Below, piece after piece: positions 1 to 9,877 of a stretch of 64,000 nt of DNA. A model generated the notes under the pieces. The model made no database searches. It was not told the origin of the DNA and saw nothing but the letters and a program-made list of their open reading frames with translations. Location of the stretch: contig JAWHQI010000277.1 in assembly GCA_033032865.1 (NCBI GenBank), positions 776,501-840,500 of the forward strand, written 5' to 3'. A program made the translations under genes and the position numbers. The stretch comes from Dactylorhiza incarnata (Eukaryota; Streptophyta; Magnoliopsida; Asparagales; Orchidaceae). The first letter of the stretch is position 1. The number at the start of each line of letters is the position of its first letter.

Positions 1-250
1 TTGTTCATGAGCTTGCTAGCCGGGTCGCGAGATTTTTCCTCGAACGATTATTTAAAAAAGTATATAAATATAAATAAAAAATGTATCATAAGCAGAGAAG
101 ATTGTGAGCAACTTGAGCATGACTCAGAGTTTAATATATTGGTCTTGATCTTGAGCTTGAGCCATGCAAAATGAGCTAGTCGAGCTCGAGCTTGAAATGG
201 TTAACTTGAGCTTGTGAATTTTTCCAATCTCGACTCGTTTGTATCCCTAC
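1..250. repeat. hAT-like terminal fragment, GAGCTCGAG-rich
   Basis: AT-rich sequence followed by a GAGCTTGAGC / GAGCTCGAGC-rich stretch that ends near 250 in TTTGTATCCCTA. On the minus strand this reads TAGGGATACAAA, which resembles a hAT-type terminal inverted repeat. Bases 1-131 are a diverged direct copy of about 1328-1450; both start with TTGTTCATGAGC and contain GTGAGCAACTTGAGCA. No coding capacity is visible. The family assignment is an inference from composition and terminus only, because the element runs off the window edge. Confidence 0.35.
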
Positions 251-1225
251 TTTAGTTCGTTCGCTCTCATCGGCCTCTCCCGGTTTCCCCACGCTACTAT
301 GAATTTGCTCAACTCCGTCCAGCAAACGCCAACTCCGTCCAACAAAACGTTCAACTCCATCCAGCAAGCGCCCTGCTCCCGCCGTGTACCCATAATGCAA
401 CGATGATCCTGTGCGTCATCCAGCAACCGCGCTTCACTACGACCCGTCTCCACCTCACTTCTGCACGATAGCGATGATCTCTGCTAACCGCTATTCCGCT
501 CGACTCCATCGCGGTCTTCCTGCGTCGCCCGACTGCCTCCATTGAACTCCCAACATCGTAGCAACTTCCTGCGCTCGTCTCTGAGGACATCGACACAACC
601 TATTACCACACTTCTTCTCCAGTAGCTCCTATGACTGTCCTCCATTCCCAACTCCTGCTATTCATGCCTTGGACTCGTTTAATAGAGCTACACGCCAATG
701 CGGATGCCTCCACTTTGAATTTTGCCAATTCCGCTCGCTTGGATCGACTCGAGGTTCGGTTTGAAGATCTCACTTTCCTTCTCCGCGATCTTGAGGCCAT
801 CTGCCCGCCATTGGCTATATGTGGTTCCTACACCCCGCTAAGGACATTCATTCAGCCCACCTCTGCAGGATTGAGATTTCGGGGTTCGACGACGCCAACC
901 ACCTAGGTTGGATATCCCGCGTCGAGTAGTTTTTCAACCTTTAGTTCACGCCCGCCAACCACAAGGTCCCTGTGACGACTATCTATATGGAGGGCCCTAC
1001 GCTCCAGTGTGTGCATTGAATGTGCCAAAATATCCCTGATCTCTCCTGACCCACATTAAAGGAGACCACTATGACAAGTGCCAAGCAGGTAATGCCTACG
1101 AGCGTCTCAGCTTCGTTTGCTAGTCTGACACCGTCGCCACCTACATCGCCAAGTTCATTGAGCTTGCCACGCGCATCCCAGACCGCTCTCGCGACCTGCA
1201 CTTTGTTTGGATTTGCACTCCAGTT
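251..1225 (+). pseudogene. Ty3/gypsy gag remnant
   Basis: A decayed gag reading frame on the plus strand. Around 865-950 it reads RIEISGFDDANHLGWISRVE, then a TAG stop, then FFN. This is the conserved gag block that appears as GWIARAEQFF in the nearly intact gypsy at 34037-39638. The frame then runs through KVPVTTIYMEGP near 963 and SDTVATYIAKFIELATRIP near 1123-1180, with several stops and frameshifts. No protease, RT or integrase follows. It is a broken fragment with no expected product. The 300-600 stretch carries short repeats of AACTCCGTCCAGCAA. Confidence 0.6.
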
Positions 1226-1470
1226 TAAGGGTGCAAGTTAAGTTAAGTCGACTCATGCGCTCGACGAGCCTGCTCGAAAAGAGCTCGACGAGCCTGCTCG
1301 AGTCTGTTGAGCTCGAGCTCACATGCTTTTGTTCATGAGCTCGCGAGCCTGCTAGCAAGCTTTTTCCTTGAAAGTTAAAAAAATATAAATATAAAGAAAA
1401 AATGGCTCATGAGCCGAGAAGCTCGTGAGCAACTTGAGCACGACTCGTGTGAAAGGGACGGTAATCACTT
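1226..1470. repeat. hAT-like terminal fragment, second copy
   Basis: Begins TAAGGGTGCAAG, hAT-terminus-like, and continues with GAGCTCGACGAGCCTGCTCG repeats, then a segment matching 1-131. With 1-250 it brackets the gag remnant. This could mean one element was disrupted, or two related fragments lie side by side. No target-site duplication could be paired. Confidence 0.3.
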
Positions 1471-2003
1471 GAGATGTACTATAGAGGAGGGTGGGGTAAA
1501 TAGAGTAATTTAATTTTTATGAGAAATTAATTTAACTGTTTTACACAGTTTCAATTATATCACAATCACAAATACTAATAGATAATAAAAGTAAAGCAGA
1601 AAGAAAAGCACATAGAAGATGCACACAACACAGACGACACAAGATTTTATAATAGTTCCCCAATAAATCTGGGTACGTCTACTCTTCTGCCTGCAAGCAA
1701 GATTCCACTATTACGGTGTTGGGATTTTGATAAAGATCCCTTAAAACAGTGGAGTTGTTAATAAACCAAGTGAGTTGATAAGGAAGCTCAATCGGGAGTT
1801 GTTGATAAGGAAGCTCAACCTGGAGTTGTTGACAAGGTCTCTCCAAAACCGAGTGAGCTGTTGATAAGGAAGCTCAACCGAGAGTTGTTGACAAGGTCTT
1901 TCCAAAACCGAGTGAGCTGTTGATAAGAAAACTCAACCAAGAGTTGTTGACAATGTCTCTGCAAAACCAGTTAGAATCATTTAAGGAGAGAGTCACCATA
2001 GAG
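1471..2003 (-). repeat. Ty1/copia LTR fragment with internal minisatellite
   Basis: Contains GAGGAGGGTGGGGTAAATAGAG followed by an AT-rich stretch, then TTTATAATAGTTCCCCAATAAATCTGGGTACGTC. The same order occurs in the copia LTRs at 43500-44045 and 51390-52618 (TTATAGTGGTTCCCCAAGGCCTGGGTAC). I therefore read it as a minus-strand copia LTR fragment. Neither LTR end nor a partner LTR is present. Confidence 0.45.
1770..1975. repeat. Minisatellite, about 61-bp unit, roughly 3 copies
   Basis: The block GTTGACAAGGTCTCTCCAAA - CCGAGTGAGCTG - TTGATAAGGAAGCTCAACC recurs with a period of 60-61 bp; GTTGACAA occurs near 1828, 1888 and 1948. Units differ by single bases. A shortened unit precedes the array. 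It lies inside the copia LTR fragment and has no coding frame. Confidence 0.75.
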
Positions 2004-2360
2004 AATGCTTAGGTGGATGTGTGGACACATGAGACTGGATAAAATTAGGAATGAATGTATCATAGATAAGATAGGAGTGACACCAATTGTAGAGAAGATG
2101 CGAGAAGCTCGACTAAGATGGTTCAGACACGTACAAAGGAGACCATTAGAGGCACTTGTTAGGCGTTGAGAGTTTATTCACTAGGCATGTTAAACGGGGG
2201 AGGGGTAGACCAATAAAGACTTGAAATGAAACTATAAGGAAAGACATGATATACTTAGGCATTAATGAGATTATGACTAAAGATAGGGCACAATGACGAC
2301 AAATGATCCATATAGCCGACCCCACTATAGTGGGATAAAGGCTTGAGTGTTGTTGTTTGT
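2004..2360 (+). mobile_element. 5'-truncated LINE, 3' end with (TTG)n tail
   Basis: The segment from GAGAATGCTTAGGTGGATG to TAAAGGCTTGAGTGTTGTTG closely matches the LINE at 16977-17449. In that better copy it encodes the C-terminal end of a LINE reverse-transcriptase ORF ([15 protein letters not shown], then RWFRHVHRRP). Here the frame is broken, for example by TGA after AGGCGT near 2166. The tail of TTG repeats is typical of plant RTE-like LINEs. No clear TSD was found for this copy. Confidence 0.7.
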
Positions 2361-2570
2361 TGTAACACAAGATGAATAATAATTTTTCGGCGCACAAACG
2401 AACCACGCTTACTTTCACACAAAGTGCATTAACTACAATTTTCACGATTAGGCTTTAAAGAACAAAAGACAATAAAGAACGATTACGCTAATGAATCAAA
2501 GTACTCAAATAATTATGAAATGTTTTCCCAATATTCAATAATGAAGTAAATAAATCACAATACGATGATA
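2361..2570. other. AT-rich spacer, possibly LTR U5
   Basis: AT-rich DNA without coding potential between the LINE tail and the LTR-like repeat at 2571. It may be the U5 part of the minus-strand 3' LTR that the second LTR copy has lost. I could not fix an LTR end or TSD here. Confidence 0.3.
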
Positions 2571-3584
2571 CTCACAAATACAGAGATCCGGCAGTGGTGG
2601 CAGGAGGAGCTCCGAGGAAGGCGTCGGTTGGAGTGAAATTTGAAGGGCCTGAAAAGGATTCTTGAGTGTTGGTGTTCAGATCATGCAAGAGATTGGAGGG
2701 TAAGGCATTTTTGGTGGGAAGCTAGTGGGGGTCATGTAATTAGGAGGAATCTTGCTTGAGACATGGGTGGCTGAGGTGAGTAAATGAGAGGGAGGGTCTG
2801 TTGTATGCAGGTAGGGAAAAGTCTGGCAATAATCTGAAATGGAGGAGCCAAGGAAGTATAGGCTGAGGCAGGGTTGCAGGAAAGCTTCAGTTTGTGGACT
2901 TACTGACGTGGGAATGACTCGACGGGGGCGTAGGAGGCGGACGCCTGGACTGCGGCTTGGGCGGGATTTCCCGGCTTCCAGGGAGGAGTGGGTTCACGGA
3001 AGAGCGAGCATCTAGTGGCGGGATCAGTCAGAGAAGGCGTTACTTGCAGAGGTACGATTAGGGGGTTTCGATCCTTTCGTCGAGGGAGGTGAAGATGAAC
3101 ACAATGGGCTGCGGTTTTCTCTCGTGAGGAAGGAGATTAGTGGGTGGTTCGAGCGGTTAAAAGAGGGCTCATGGGATACATGAGGGTCACGAGAAACAAA
3201 TTAGGAAACGAGAAATGATAATTTCAGGAAAAATAACCTAGACGTCGCACCCCGGGATCTCGCGACGTCGCACCACGAATGATTGCCGGTCTGGAATCTC
3301 TCACAAACAAACAATGAATAAAAATGACAGCCTCCACCCCTATTTATAACGAAAGGGGGCGGTTGGGCACCCGACGCGAACGACTATGATTGGCCGTTAC
3401 GCACGGTTTCCTAAAACACTAAATATACGTCCAAATAAAAAAACAGAATATACAAAAATAGTAAAACGACGATCCGGACACGCTCGCGGTCTCGGATCGC
3501 CGATCCGATCAGCGCCTCCTGCGCGAATACACAAATGCGGGCCCCGTCGAATGGTGACCCGAAGTCTAGCGTCGATCCCCATCA
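2571..3584 (-). repeat. Gypsy LTR (3' LTR of deleted element)
   Basis: Direct copy of 5691-6707, ending CATCA (TGATG on the minus strand), the same terminal pentamer used by the gypsy LTR at 29069-30234. A TATAAATAG box lies on the minus strand at 3340-3348, with the matching site at 6462-6470 in the other copy. The left boundary is where similarity to the other copy stops. Confidence 0.65.
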
Positions 3585-3833
3585 ACTCCCCCTGACTGAA
3601 AAGCATTCATCTCTCATCTCCGATGAATGAAGATGATCGTACTGACGTCGAAGATCGGGGGCAAGTCTATCCAGCTCAGTTGCAAACATCCATATATCAT
3701 CAAATATGGGGTGTCCACTCCAGTGCACCAAGTAACGACAAGAAGGACCGTCTGCGGTGGAGATTCACTCATGAGCCACAATATTAGCAATGCGCTCAAC
3801 TCTCACCTCTTGTGTTGGTGGATCCAGAAGAAC

Positions 3834-5690
3834 CTATGGAATCATGGGTGGTGCGGGCAAGTCCGCGGGTGCTTGTCCAAGGTGGCCAGGAGAAGGGTCT
3901 GACTGTAAATGGTAAGATGTAGGATGTGGCTCGCGGTATGGATCCCTATGCTTTAGAGGCTCAAAATACGGTGTTAAATCTTCTGTATTAAATACGGGAT
4001 GAATACCCATATCTGCTGGGAGGTTGACCTCATAGACATTTCCTCTAATTTTCTTTATAATCCTATATAGACCCATTCGTTTTGGTTGTGGCTTCTTAGC
4101 GACTCCTTTTGGGAGTCTTTCCATGCGAAGTTGGATCATGACTTCCTCGCCTACCGAAAATGTTGCTCACGCTTGTGTTCATCTGCCTGTGATTTATATA
4201 ATTCATTACTGCTAACAATTTTCTTTTGGATCAATTCATGCAGTTCATGTATGTGATGAATGAAGGACTCAGCGGACTCACTGGGACGTGACCCTAAGGG
4301 AACATGGGCAAGGTCAATTGGCTTCCTAGGCTCAAATCCTGACATTATATGAAACAGACTCATTCCATTAGACCTATTGATGGAACTATTGTATGCAAAC
4401 TCAGCTATGGGTAACACAGAATCCCAAACCAACGGGTGATCACCAACTAGACACCGTAACAAATTCCCTAAACTCCTATTAACGACCTCAGTCTGGCCGT
4501 CAGTCTATGAGTGATAAGCGGTAGTAAACTTCAAAGTCGTACCCGTCTTATGCCATAACGTTCTCCAAAAACAACTCATAAATTGAACGTCATGGTCAGA
4601 CACTATGAACTTGGGTAATCCATGTAGCCGAAAAATGTCCCTCATGAAAAGGGCCGCCACATGAGCCGCATCGACGATCTTGCGACCGACAATAAAGTGA
4701 GCCATCTTCGAAAACCGGTCTACCACTACGAAAATAGAATCGTACTTCCTCAGTGTGCTAGGAAGGCCTAATACAAAATCCATGCTGATATTGACCCAAG
4801 GCTGGTGTGGGACAGGAAGAGGAGTATAAAGTCTAGTATTTTGTTTCGAACCCTTCGCCGTCTGGAACGTGTCGTAATGTCGCACAACACGTGCCACATC
4901 CCTTTTCACGGCGGGCCAATAAAAGCGATCCTCAACTAAAACAATCGTCTTATATTTGCCAAAGTGGCCAGCTGCATCACTGGCGTGCTTCTCCTAAATC
5001 AAGAAGTCCCGGATGGACGTCCTCGGGATGCAGAGATGAGACCCACGATATAAATATCGCTATACAACATCAAATCCCTCAGTGGGCTCAGGAAGATCTC
5101 TCAAAACCTCGAATAAATCTCACCAAAATCAGGACAGGTGGGCTAATCACTAGACAAACGATTAAAACTAGTCACGCTAGCACTCAGTGTGCGGAGTAGG
5201 GCTATACGTCGGCTGAGAGCATTGACAAGCTTGTTCTCAACACTCACGCTGTGTTTGAGAACATAATGAAAGTCCTGCAAGTACTCGACCCACTTGGCAT
5301 GCTTATGCCCTAATTTTCGTTGTGAATCAAGATAGCGTAGAGCCTGGTGATCGGGGTATAGGACAAACTCCCGAGGGAGGAGATAGTGCCTCTAATAAGG
5401 AAGCGACTGCACTCTAGCATAAAACTCTATCGTAATTTGAGTACTTCTGCCGGGCCTCATTCAGCTTCTCACTAAAGTAAGAGACTGGATGACCCTCCTG
5501 ACTCAGTACTCCGCCAATTCCAACGCCAGATGCGTCGCAGACTACCTCAAACACCTTAGAGAAATCAGGTAATCTTAAAACGGGGGCGATCGCCAGTTTT
5601 TCCTTGATCTCAGTAAAAGCTCGAGTGGCGGCAGCTGTCCACTGGGAATCTCCCTTCCATAGGCAGCTCGTGAAGGGGGTCATAATAGTG
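3834..5690 (-). pseudogene. Gypsy pol remnant: RNase H and integrase
   Basis: Read on the minus strand from 5690 down. RNase H start: [20 protein letters not shown], then EKLNEARQKYSNYDR. A stretch broken by stops follows. Then the integrase core: [40 protein letters not shown]. After a stop where the core glutamate block should be come LRCLVGDHP, EFAYNSSINRS, and a C-terminal part with KGVAKKPQPKRMGLYRI and VYEVNLPADMGIHPVFN. There are several frameshifts and stops, and nothing upstream of RNase H. It is not functional. Confidence 0.8.
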
Positions 5691-6707
5691 CTCACAAATA
5701 CAGAGATCCGGCAGTGGTGGTAGGAGGAGCTCCAATGAAGGAAACGTCGGCTGGAGTGAAATTTGAAGGGTCTCAAAAGGATTCCTGAGTGCTGGTATTC
5801 AGATCATGCAGGAGATTGGCGGGTAAGGGATTTCTGGTTGGAAGCTAGCGGGGGCCATGTAATTAGAAGTAGGAATCTTGCTTGAGACATGGGTGGCTGA
5901 GGTGAGTAAATGAGAGGGAGGGTCTGCTGCGGGTAGGGAAAAGTCTTGCAATAATCTGAAATGGAGGAGCGAAGGGAGTATAAGCTGAAGCAGGGTTGCA
6001 AGAAAGCTTCAGTTTGTTGACTTACTGACGTGTGAATGTCTCGACGGGGGCGTAGGAGCGGACGCCTAGACTGTGGCTAGGGCGGGATTCACCGGCTTCC
6101 AGGGAGGAGAGGGTTCACGACAGAGTGCGAGTGTCCAGTGGCGCGATTGGGCAGAGAGGGCGTTATTTCCAGAGGTACGGTTAGGGGTTTCGATTCTTTC
6201 GTCGAGGGAGGTGAAGATGAACAAGATGGGCTGCATTTTTCTCTCAAGAGGAAGGAGATTAGTGAGTGGTTTGAGCGGTTAAAAGAGGGATCGTGGGATA
6301 CAGGAGGGTCACAGGAAACAAATCAGAAAACGAGAAAGGATAATTTCAGGAAAAATAACCGGGAAGTCGCACCCCGGGATCTCGCGGTTTCGCACCACGA
6401 ATGATTGCCGGTTTGGAATCTCTCACAAACAAACAATGAATAAAAATGACAGCCTCTGCCCCTATTTATAACGAGAGGGGGCGGTTGGGCACCCATCGTG
6501 AACGACTATGATTGGCTGTCACGTCCGGTGTCCTAAAACGCTAAATATAAGTTCAAATAAAAAAAAACAAAATACATAAAATAGTAAAACGACGATCCGG
6601 ACGCGCTCGCGGTCTCGGATCGCCGATCCGATCAACGCCTCATGCGCGAATAAACAAATGCGGGCCCCGTTGAATGGTGACCCGAAGTTCAGCGTCGATC
6701 CCCATCA
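5691..6707 (-). repeat. Gypsy LTR (5' LTR of deleted element, truncated)
   Basis: Second copy of the roughly 1-kb repeat. Its left end fuses to pol sequence (CATAATAGTG then CTCACAAATA) instead of a primer-binding site, so the deletion removed U5 through RT. The right end CATCA at 6707 is followed by CATCT, the expected flank; no matching duplication was found at the other end. Confidence 0.65.
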
Positions 6708-7250
6708 CATCTCCTTCCATTACCCCAGTTGACAGCCGCTTCCTCACCTCCATCCACACTCCTCCCTCTTTCCTCAGTCGTTCCTGAAGCTGGTTGACGT
6801 TGACCACATTACTTGGAGCTTCATCCACCGCCGCTACCAGAATCCTTTTCCTGTGAGTTTTTTTTTGCATTGTGTTTCTTCTTCTTTATTAATTATTGGA
6901 ACAGTATTGCATAGGTGTTTGGGAACATTGACTCGTGTGTAATTGTTTACATTTTCTTATTTTCCTATAAAATCCATTTGTGTAAGTTTAGCTTTAAAGC
7001 TTTCGTGCGAAGGAGAACATGACTTTGCTTTTGTACTTAAATATTATGGCAAATGTTTTGTTTGATTGCTAAACTTTATAATCTTATTACTAATAAATTA
7101 ATTTTGGATCAATTTTAATCATACACACATTATATAGATTAGTTTTGTTTGAGTCCAGGCCACACCACTCACATAGGTTTGCATTAGCATCGGCCATCGA
7201 CACAACTTCCACAGCCTAACCTACGTCATATACAAGGTTACATATGTTAG
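6708..7250 (+). other. CT-rich leader-like segment and repeat shared with 28480-28790
   Basis: 6708-6854 is CT-rich and followed by CCTGTGAGTTTT, which looks like an untranslated exon with a 5' splice site. The following AT-rich part (about 7070-7240) resembles 28620-28780: AATCATACACACAT, GATTAGTTTTGTTTGAG and CCACAGCCTA in the same order. A MAF1 5' UTR is possible, but the MAF1 first coding exon does not follow. A dispersed repeat fits the duplication better. Confidence 0.25.
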
Positions 7251-7980
7251 ATGTCGGTGACACGTCGGTTTAGGTTTTTCATGTCGGTTTTTATATGTCG
7301 GGGGATATATCAGGGATATTTAATATATCAGATTTCAACCTTTATTTATTTATATACATAATTATATATAAATATAATCATTTTTTAATTTGTATTCATT
7401 AATACGGTGGGATAATGGCTTAAGTGTTGTTATTGTTTTTTTTTTTGAAAATTAATATATTTATAATTTAACATTTATTAAACTTTTAAATCTACGAGAC
7501 TAGTATAAATATTTTATGTTACACAAGTAATACTGATATAATGTTGAAAAGAAAGCAGAGAAAGTAAGAAGACAATAAGTCATTGATGACGATGAAAGAT
7601 AAGGAACCTTAAGTCCAAAATTTAGAAGCCAAGCAGAATCAAAGTCAATGATGGACAAGCGCATGGAAGAAAGCCAGAGGCAGTGGGAAGATGATCGAGA
7701 GAGCAAGGGCATGAAACAACCTAGACAATGAAGTGATTCATTTAGTTTTCTATTAATCTATAGACACTAAATAAAATAAATTATAAAAAGCTGATATACG
7801 GTCAGGATATATCGGCCCATAAATTGGCGGATATAGCGTCCGATAACTGATATATTGGCCGATATATTCCGAAAGTTTATTTTGCAAAAAAATTATTGGA
7901 AACATGTCGTTTTGATCATGAAACCTTTATGTCGGACGACATGTCGGCGATGTCGGAAAATATCCACAACACTGGTCATG
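7251..7980. repeat. Unclassified repeat with TATATCGGCC / GACATGTCGG motifs
   Basis: Clusters of ATGTCGG and GATATATC(A/G)G at 7250-7330 and again at 7790-7970 (partly self-complementary, e.g. CGACATGTCGG) flank an AT-rich centre. A short LINE-tail-like stretch, TGGGATAATGGCTTAAGTG with a T-rich tail, lies at 7406-7445. No intact ORF is present; a short basic stretch at 7590-7730 is not recognised. Confidence 0.3.
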
Positions 7981-8558
7981 TATGATCTAAAAAATGCTAG
8001 GAAACTGAAAACATCTTCAAATATCATGACATTAGTTACATTATATGTGAGTGTAAAGAGATTCTTATGTGGATCTAGCTTTATGCTAAGAATGTAACAT
8101 ATCTGCATTAACAGACTCATTTTTTTCTTTGAAAATATATCATCAAATTTGAGCTACTTGGGTCTAGTTCACGTATAATTTTTTTGCCATTTGTTCCTAT
8201 TTAAAGCTTGGTCTGCTACTAAGTGTAAGTATATTTTCCTGTACTAGTAGTAATAAATAAATAAAATATCTATTAAGGTGCCTCAGTCTTTCTAACGTGA
8301 AATAGAAATGTGATATTTTGTCACTTATTTAATAGCCGTCTTTGTTTTATAACTATCTAATTACATTCTCCTTTTCAAGTAGGGGTTAAGTACCTTCCTT
8401 TTCTGTTGAAAAAGACATCCATAATTGTCGAATTTTCAATTTTCTTTAAAAATTAATATACAGCATAGGTGCTGAATATCTGCACCTCTGATCAATTATA
8501 TTTTCTCTCTATTTACTCTTTTCTCATCATTGCAAACCTTATCCATCTCTTGCTATAG
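7981..8558 (+). other. Intron sequence upstream of first visible MAF1 exon
   Basis: AT-rich DNA ending in a pyrimidine-rich tract and the acceptor CTATAG at 8558. I searched it by eye for the conserved MAF1 N-terminus (an MKFLEYTPL-type start) and did not find it. Nothing else is seen. Confidence 0.5.
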
Positions 8559-8632
8559 ATTCTCGATTATCTTAGCCAATCTGCAGACAGTGACCCCTCC
8601 TCCCCCGCGGAATACCTTTCCACCCAATCAAG
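8559..8632 (+). CDS. MAF1: MAF1 homolog, visible exon 1
   Basis: This exon belongs to a homolog of MAF1, the nuclear repressor that binds RNA polymerase III and shuts down tRNA and 5S rRNA transcription under stress. The 74-nt exon lies between acceptor CTATAG and donor AAG|GTGATG. It encodes ILDYLSQSADSDPSSPAEYL then STQS, with two bases left over (phase 2). Plant MAF1 proteins have a closely similar ILDYL..S.D.DPSSP.EYL block after their first 50 or so residues. The downstream introns here are 82 and 387 nt. The N-terminal exon or exons before this point are not in the window. Identification is by remembered family motifs and by perfect phase agreement with six further exons. Confidence 0.85.
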
Positions 8633-8714
8633 GTGATGTCATGACTTCATTTGGATTATTCTTGTTATGAATACTTCTCCACCAGGTTTCTCATTTTTTT
8701 TTTTGTTTTTTCAG

Positions 8715-8777
8715 TCGAAGAACGCTAATTTACCTGGTTCTGACTCTCGGTCATATCTATCCAGATTATGACTTCAG
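8715..8777 (+). CDS. MAF1: MAF1 homolog, visible exon 2
   Basis: The 63-nt exon follows acceptor TTTTTTCAG and ends at donor CAG|GTATAT. The first base completes the split serine codon from the previous exon. It then encodes RRTLIYLVLTLGHIYPDYDF and ends with two bases of a serine codon. The RKTLIYLVLTL..MYPDYDFS block is one of the most conserved stretches of plant MAF1 and makes the identification firm. This ORF is too short to stand out on its own; the splice phases on both sides carry the call. Confidence 0.9.
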
Positions 8778-8890
8778 GTATATTTCTCAATTTGCAACAT
8801 TCTAAATGGGGGAAAGTTCTTGGGTAATATCATTGCCAGCTTGTCAATGAGCGGCATGACATCCCGTCTTTTTCTTTCCTACCAAAACAT

Positions 8891-8970
8891 TGGGAGTGTT
8901 GTCAAATGGTTGACAGACGGTGCATAACCGTTGCTCGATGAGCTGAGAGTTCAAGTCTCTCCATTGCCCA
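8891..8970 (+). tRNA. tRNA-like sequence, probably a pseudogene or SINE head
   Basis: An 80-nt segment in the intron between two MAF1 exons folds by eye like a class II tRNA. It has a D arm TGTC-AAATGGTT-GACA, an anticodon arm GACGG-TGCATAA-CCGTT, a variable arm GCTC-GAT-GAGC and a perfect T arm GAGAG-TTCAAGT-CTCTC. The acceptor pairing (TGGGAGTG against CATTGCCCA) is imperfect, base 33 is G instead of the universal T, and the loop anticodon CAT does not fit a class II tRNA. A decayed tRNA-Leu-type gene or a tRNA-derived SINE is more likely than a working gene. Confidence 0.35.
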
Positions 8971-9164
8971 GCAAATATTTGTGGTTACCTTGACTATAAG
9001 ATTATTATGAGAATGTCCATTTTTGTAATTGAGCGGCCCTTGAATCATATGAGCTCCCACATGCTCCCCACAGCCACACCCTTTGTACCCTCCCATCCGA
9101 TCATGCTCACACACCAAAAATCCACAGGATTAACTCGCATTGTCACCATTTCTTGGCTTAATAG

Positions 9165-9252
9165 TGCAGTGCAGGCACATTTGTTCTTCAGAGAAGAAGA
9201 ATGGGACAGCTTCAAGCAGATTTTGGACACCTACTTGTTTGAAGCAGTTAAG
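9165..9252 (+). CDS. MAF1: MAF1 homolog, visible exon 3
   Basis: The 88-nt exon lies between acceptor TTAATAG and donor AAG|GTATAT. The first base completes the split serine. It then encodes AVQAHLFFREEEWDSFKQ, ILDTYLFEAVK, ending in phase 0. The match to the MAF1 block AHxFFxEExWDSFKQxxDTYLFEA is very strong. The intron that starts here is 9,756 nt and contains two complete non-autonomous LTR elements, a hairpin minisatellite, a MITE-like inverted repeat and a LINE before the next exon at 19009. Confidence 0.92.
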
Positions 9253-9487
9253 GTATATTTTCGGCTGCAAATATGTTTATATCCCAATGTACTTGTTTTA
9301 TGATGGAATTAGTGGACGTGCACAGGTCCCCCCATTTGAAGCGTGCAGTGGAAACCATATTAGACAGTTACTCGCGCGACAACCAGACTGCCATATTTAT
9401 TAAATAACCATCCATTATGTTAGATCGTAGGATTGAAATCGAATGACTTATATTCATTTGATTGTCCTATTTGAGGATCATGAGTTT

Positions 9488-9860
9488 GTTATGGTTCCAC
9501 ACGAGTCGTGTGGTAGTGTCGTCATGTATTCATGTTAGATGTCTTTTATTAATCAAGTCAATGTACGTGTCTGTAATGTTTTATCGTTTTGTGTTCATTT
9601 TATTTTTGGGTATTTACCGCCACGCCACTTTGTAAGTCTATAAATAGACCCTTTGTGTCATGTAGGAAACTATGAATGAAATCAACCAAATTCTCTTCCT
9701 CTCTCTAGTTCCCCCTTCTTCCTCAAGTTCTATGATTAGGGTTGAGCACGACTACTCTTCTTCCTCTTCCCCATGTATTCTCCGTGGATAGAGCTCGACT
9801 CCTCTTGTATCTCCGCCTCCACCGCCACCTCCGATGAAGAACCGAAGGAGGCTCATAACA
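9488..9860 (+). repeat. 5' LTR (373 bp) of non-autonomous element
   Basis: Starts TGTTATGGTTCCACACG and ends CTCATAACA. A TATAAATAG box lies at 9639-9647 and a matching one at 11376-11384 in the other LTR. The pair is visibly diverged, with several indels. Confidence 0.88.
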
Positions 9861-9863
9861 TCT

Positions 9864-9877
9864 TGGTATCAGAGCGC
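9864..9877 (+). other. Primer-binding site, initiator tRNA-Met
   Basis: TGGTATCAGAGCGC lies three bases after the 5' LTR end. It is the standard plant sequence complementary to the 3' end of initiator tRNA-Met. Confidence 0.85.

Larger units (their letters stand above)
2571..6707 (-). mobile_element. Internally deleted Ty3/gypsy retrotransposon
   Basis: Two direct repeats of about 1 kb (2571-3584 and 5691-6707) start CTCACAAATACAGAGATCCG and end CGTCGATCCCCATCA. They flank a broken pol fragment on the minus strand. A purine tract (AGGGGGAGT on the minus strand, 3585-3593) abuts the downstream LTR as expected for a polypurine tract. The upstream LTR joins directly into RNase H sequence at 5690/5691. 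Primer-binding site, gag, protease and RT are therefore missing: an internal deletion. The left end is uncertain. The same lineage recurs as the older gypsy at 29069-41565. Confidence 0.7.

Noticed and set aside
1770..1975. CRISPR or regulatory repeat
   Set aside because: Simple degenerate tandem repeat of about 61 bp within an LTR fragment.
8891..8970. A functional tRNA gene
   Set aside because: Acceptor stem mismatches, G at position 33 and an anticodon that does not fit a class II tRNA; kept only as tRNA-like.
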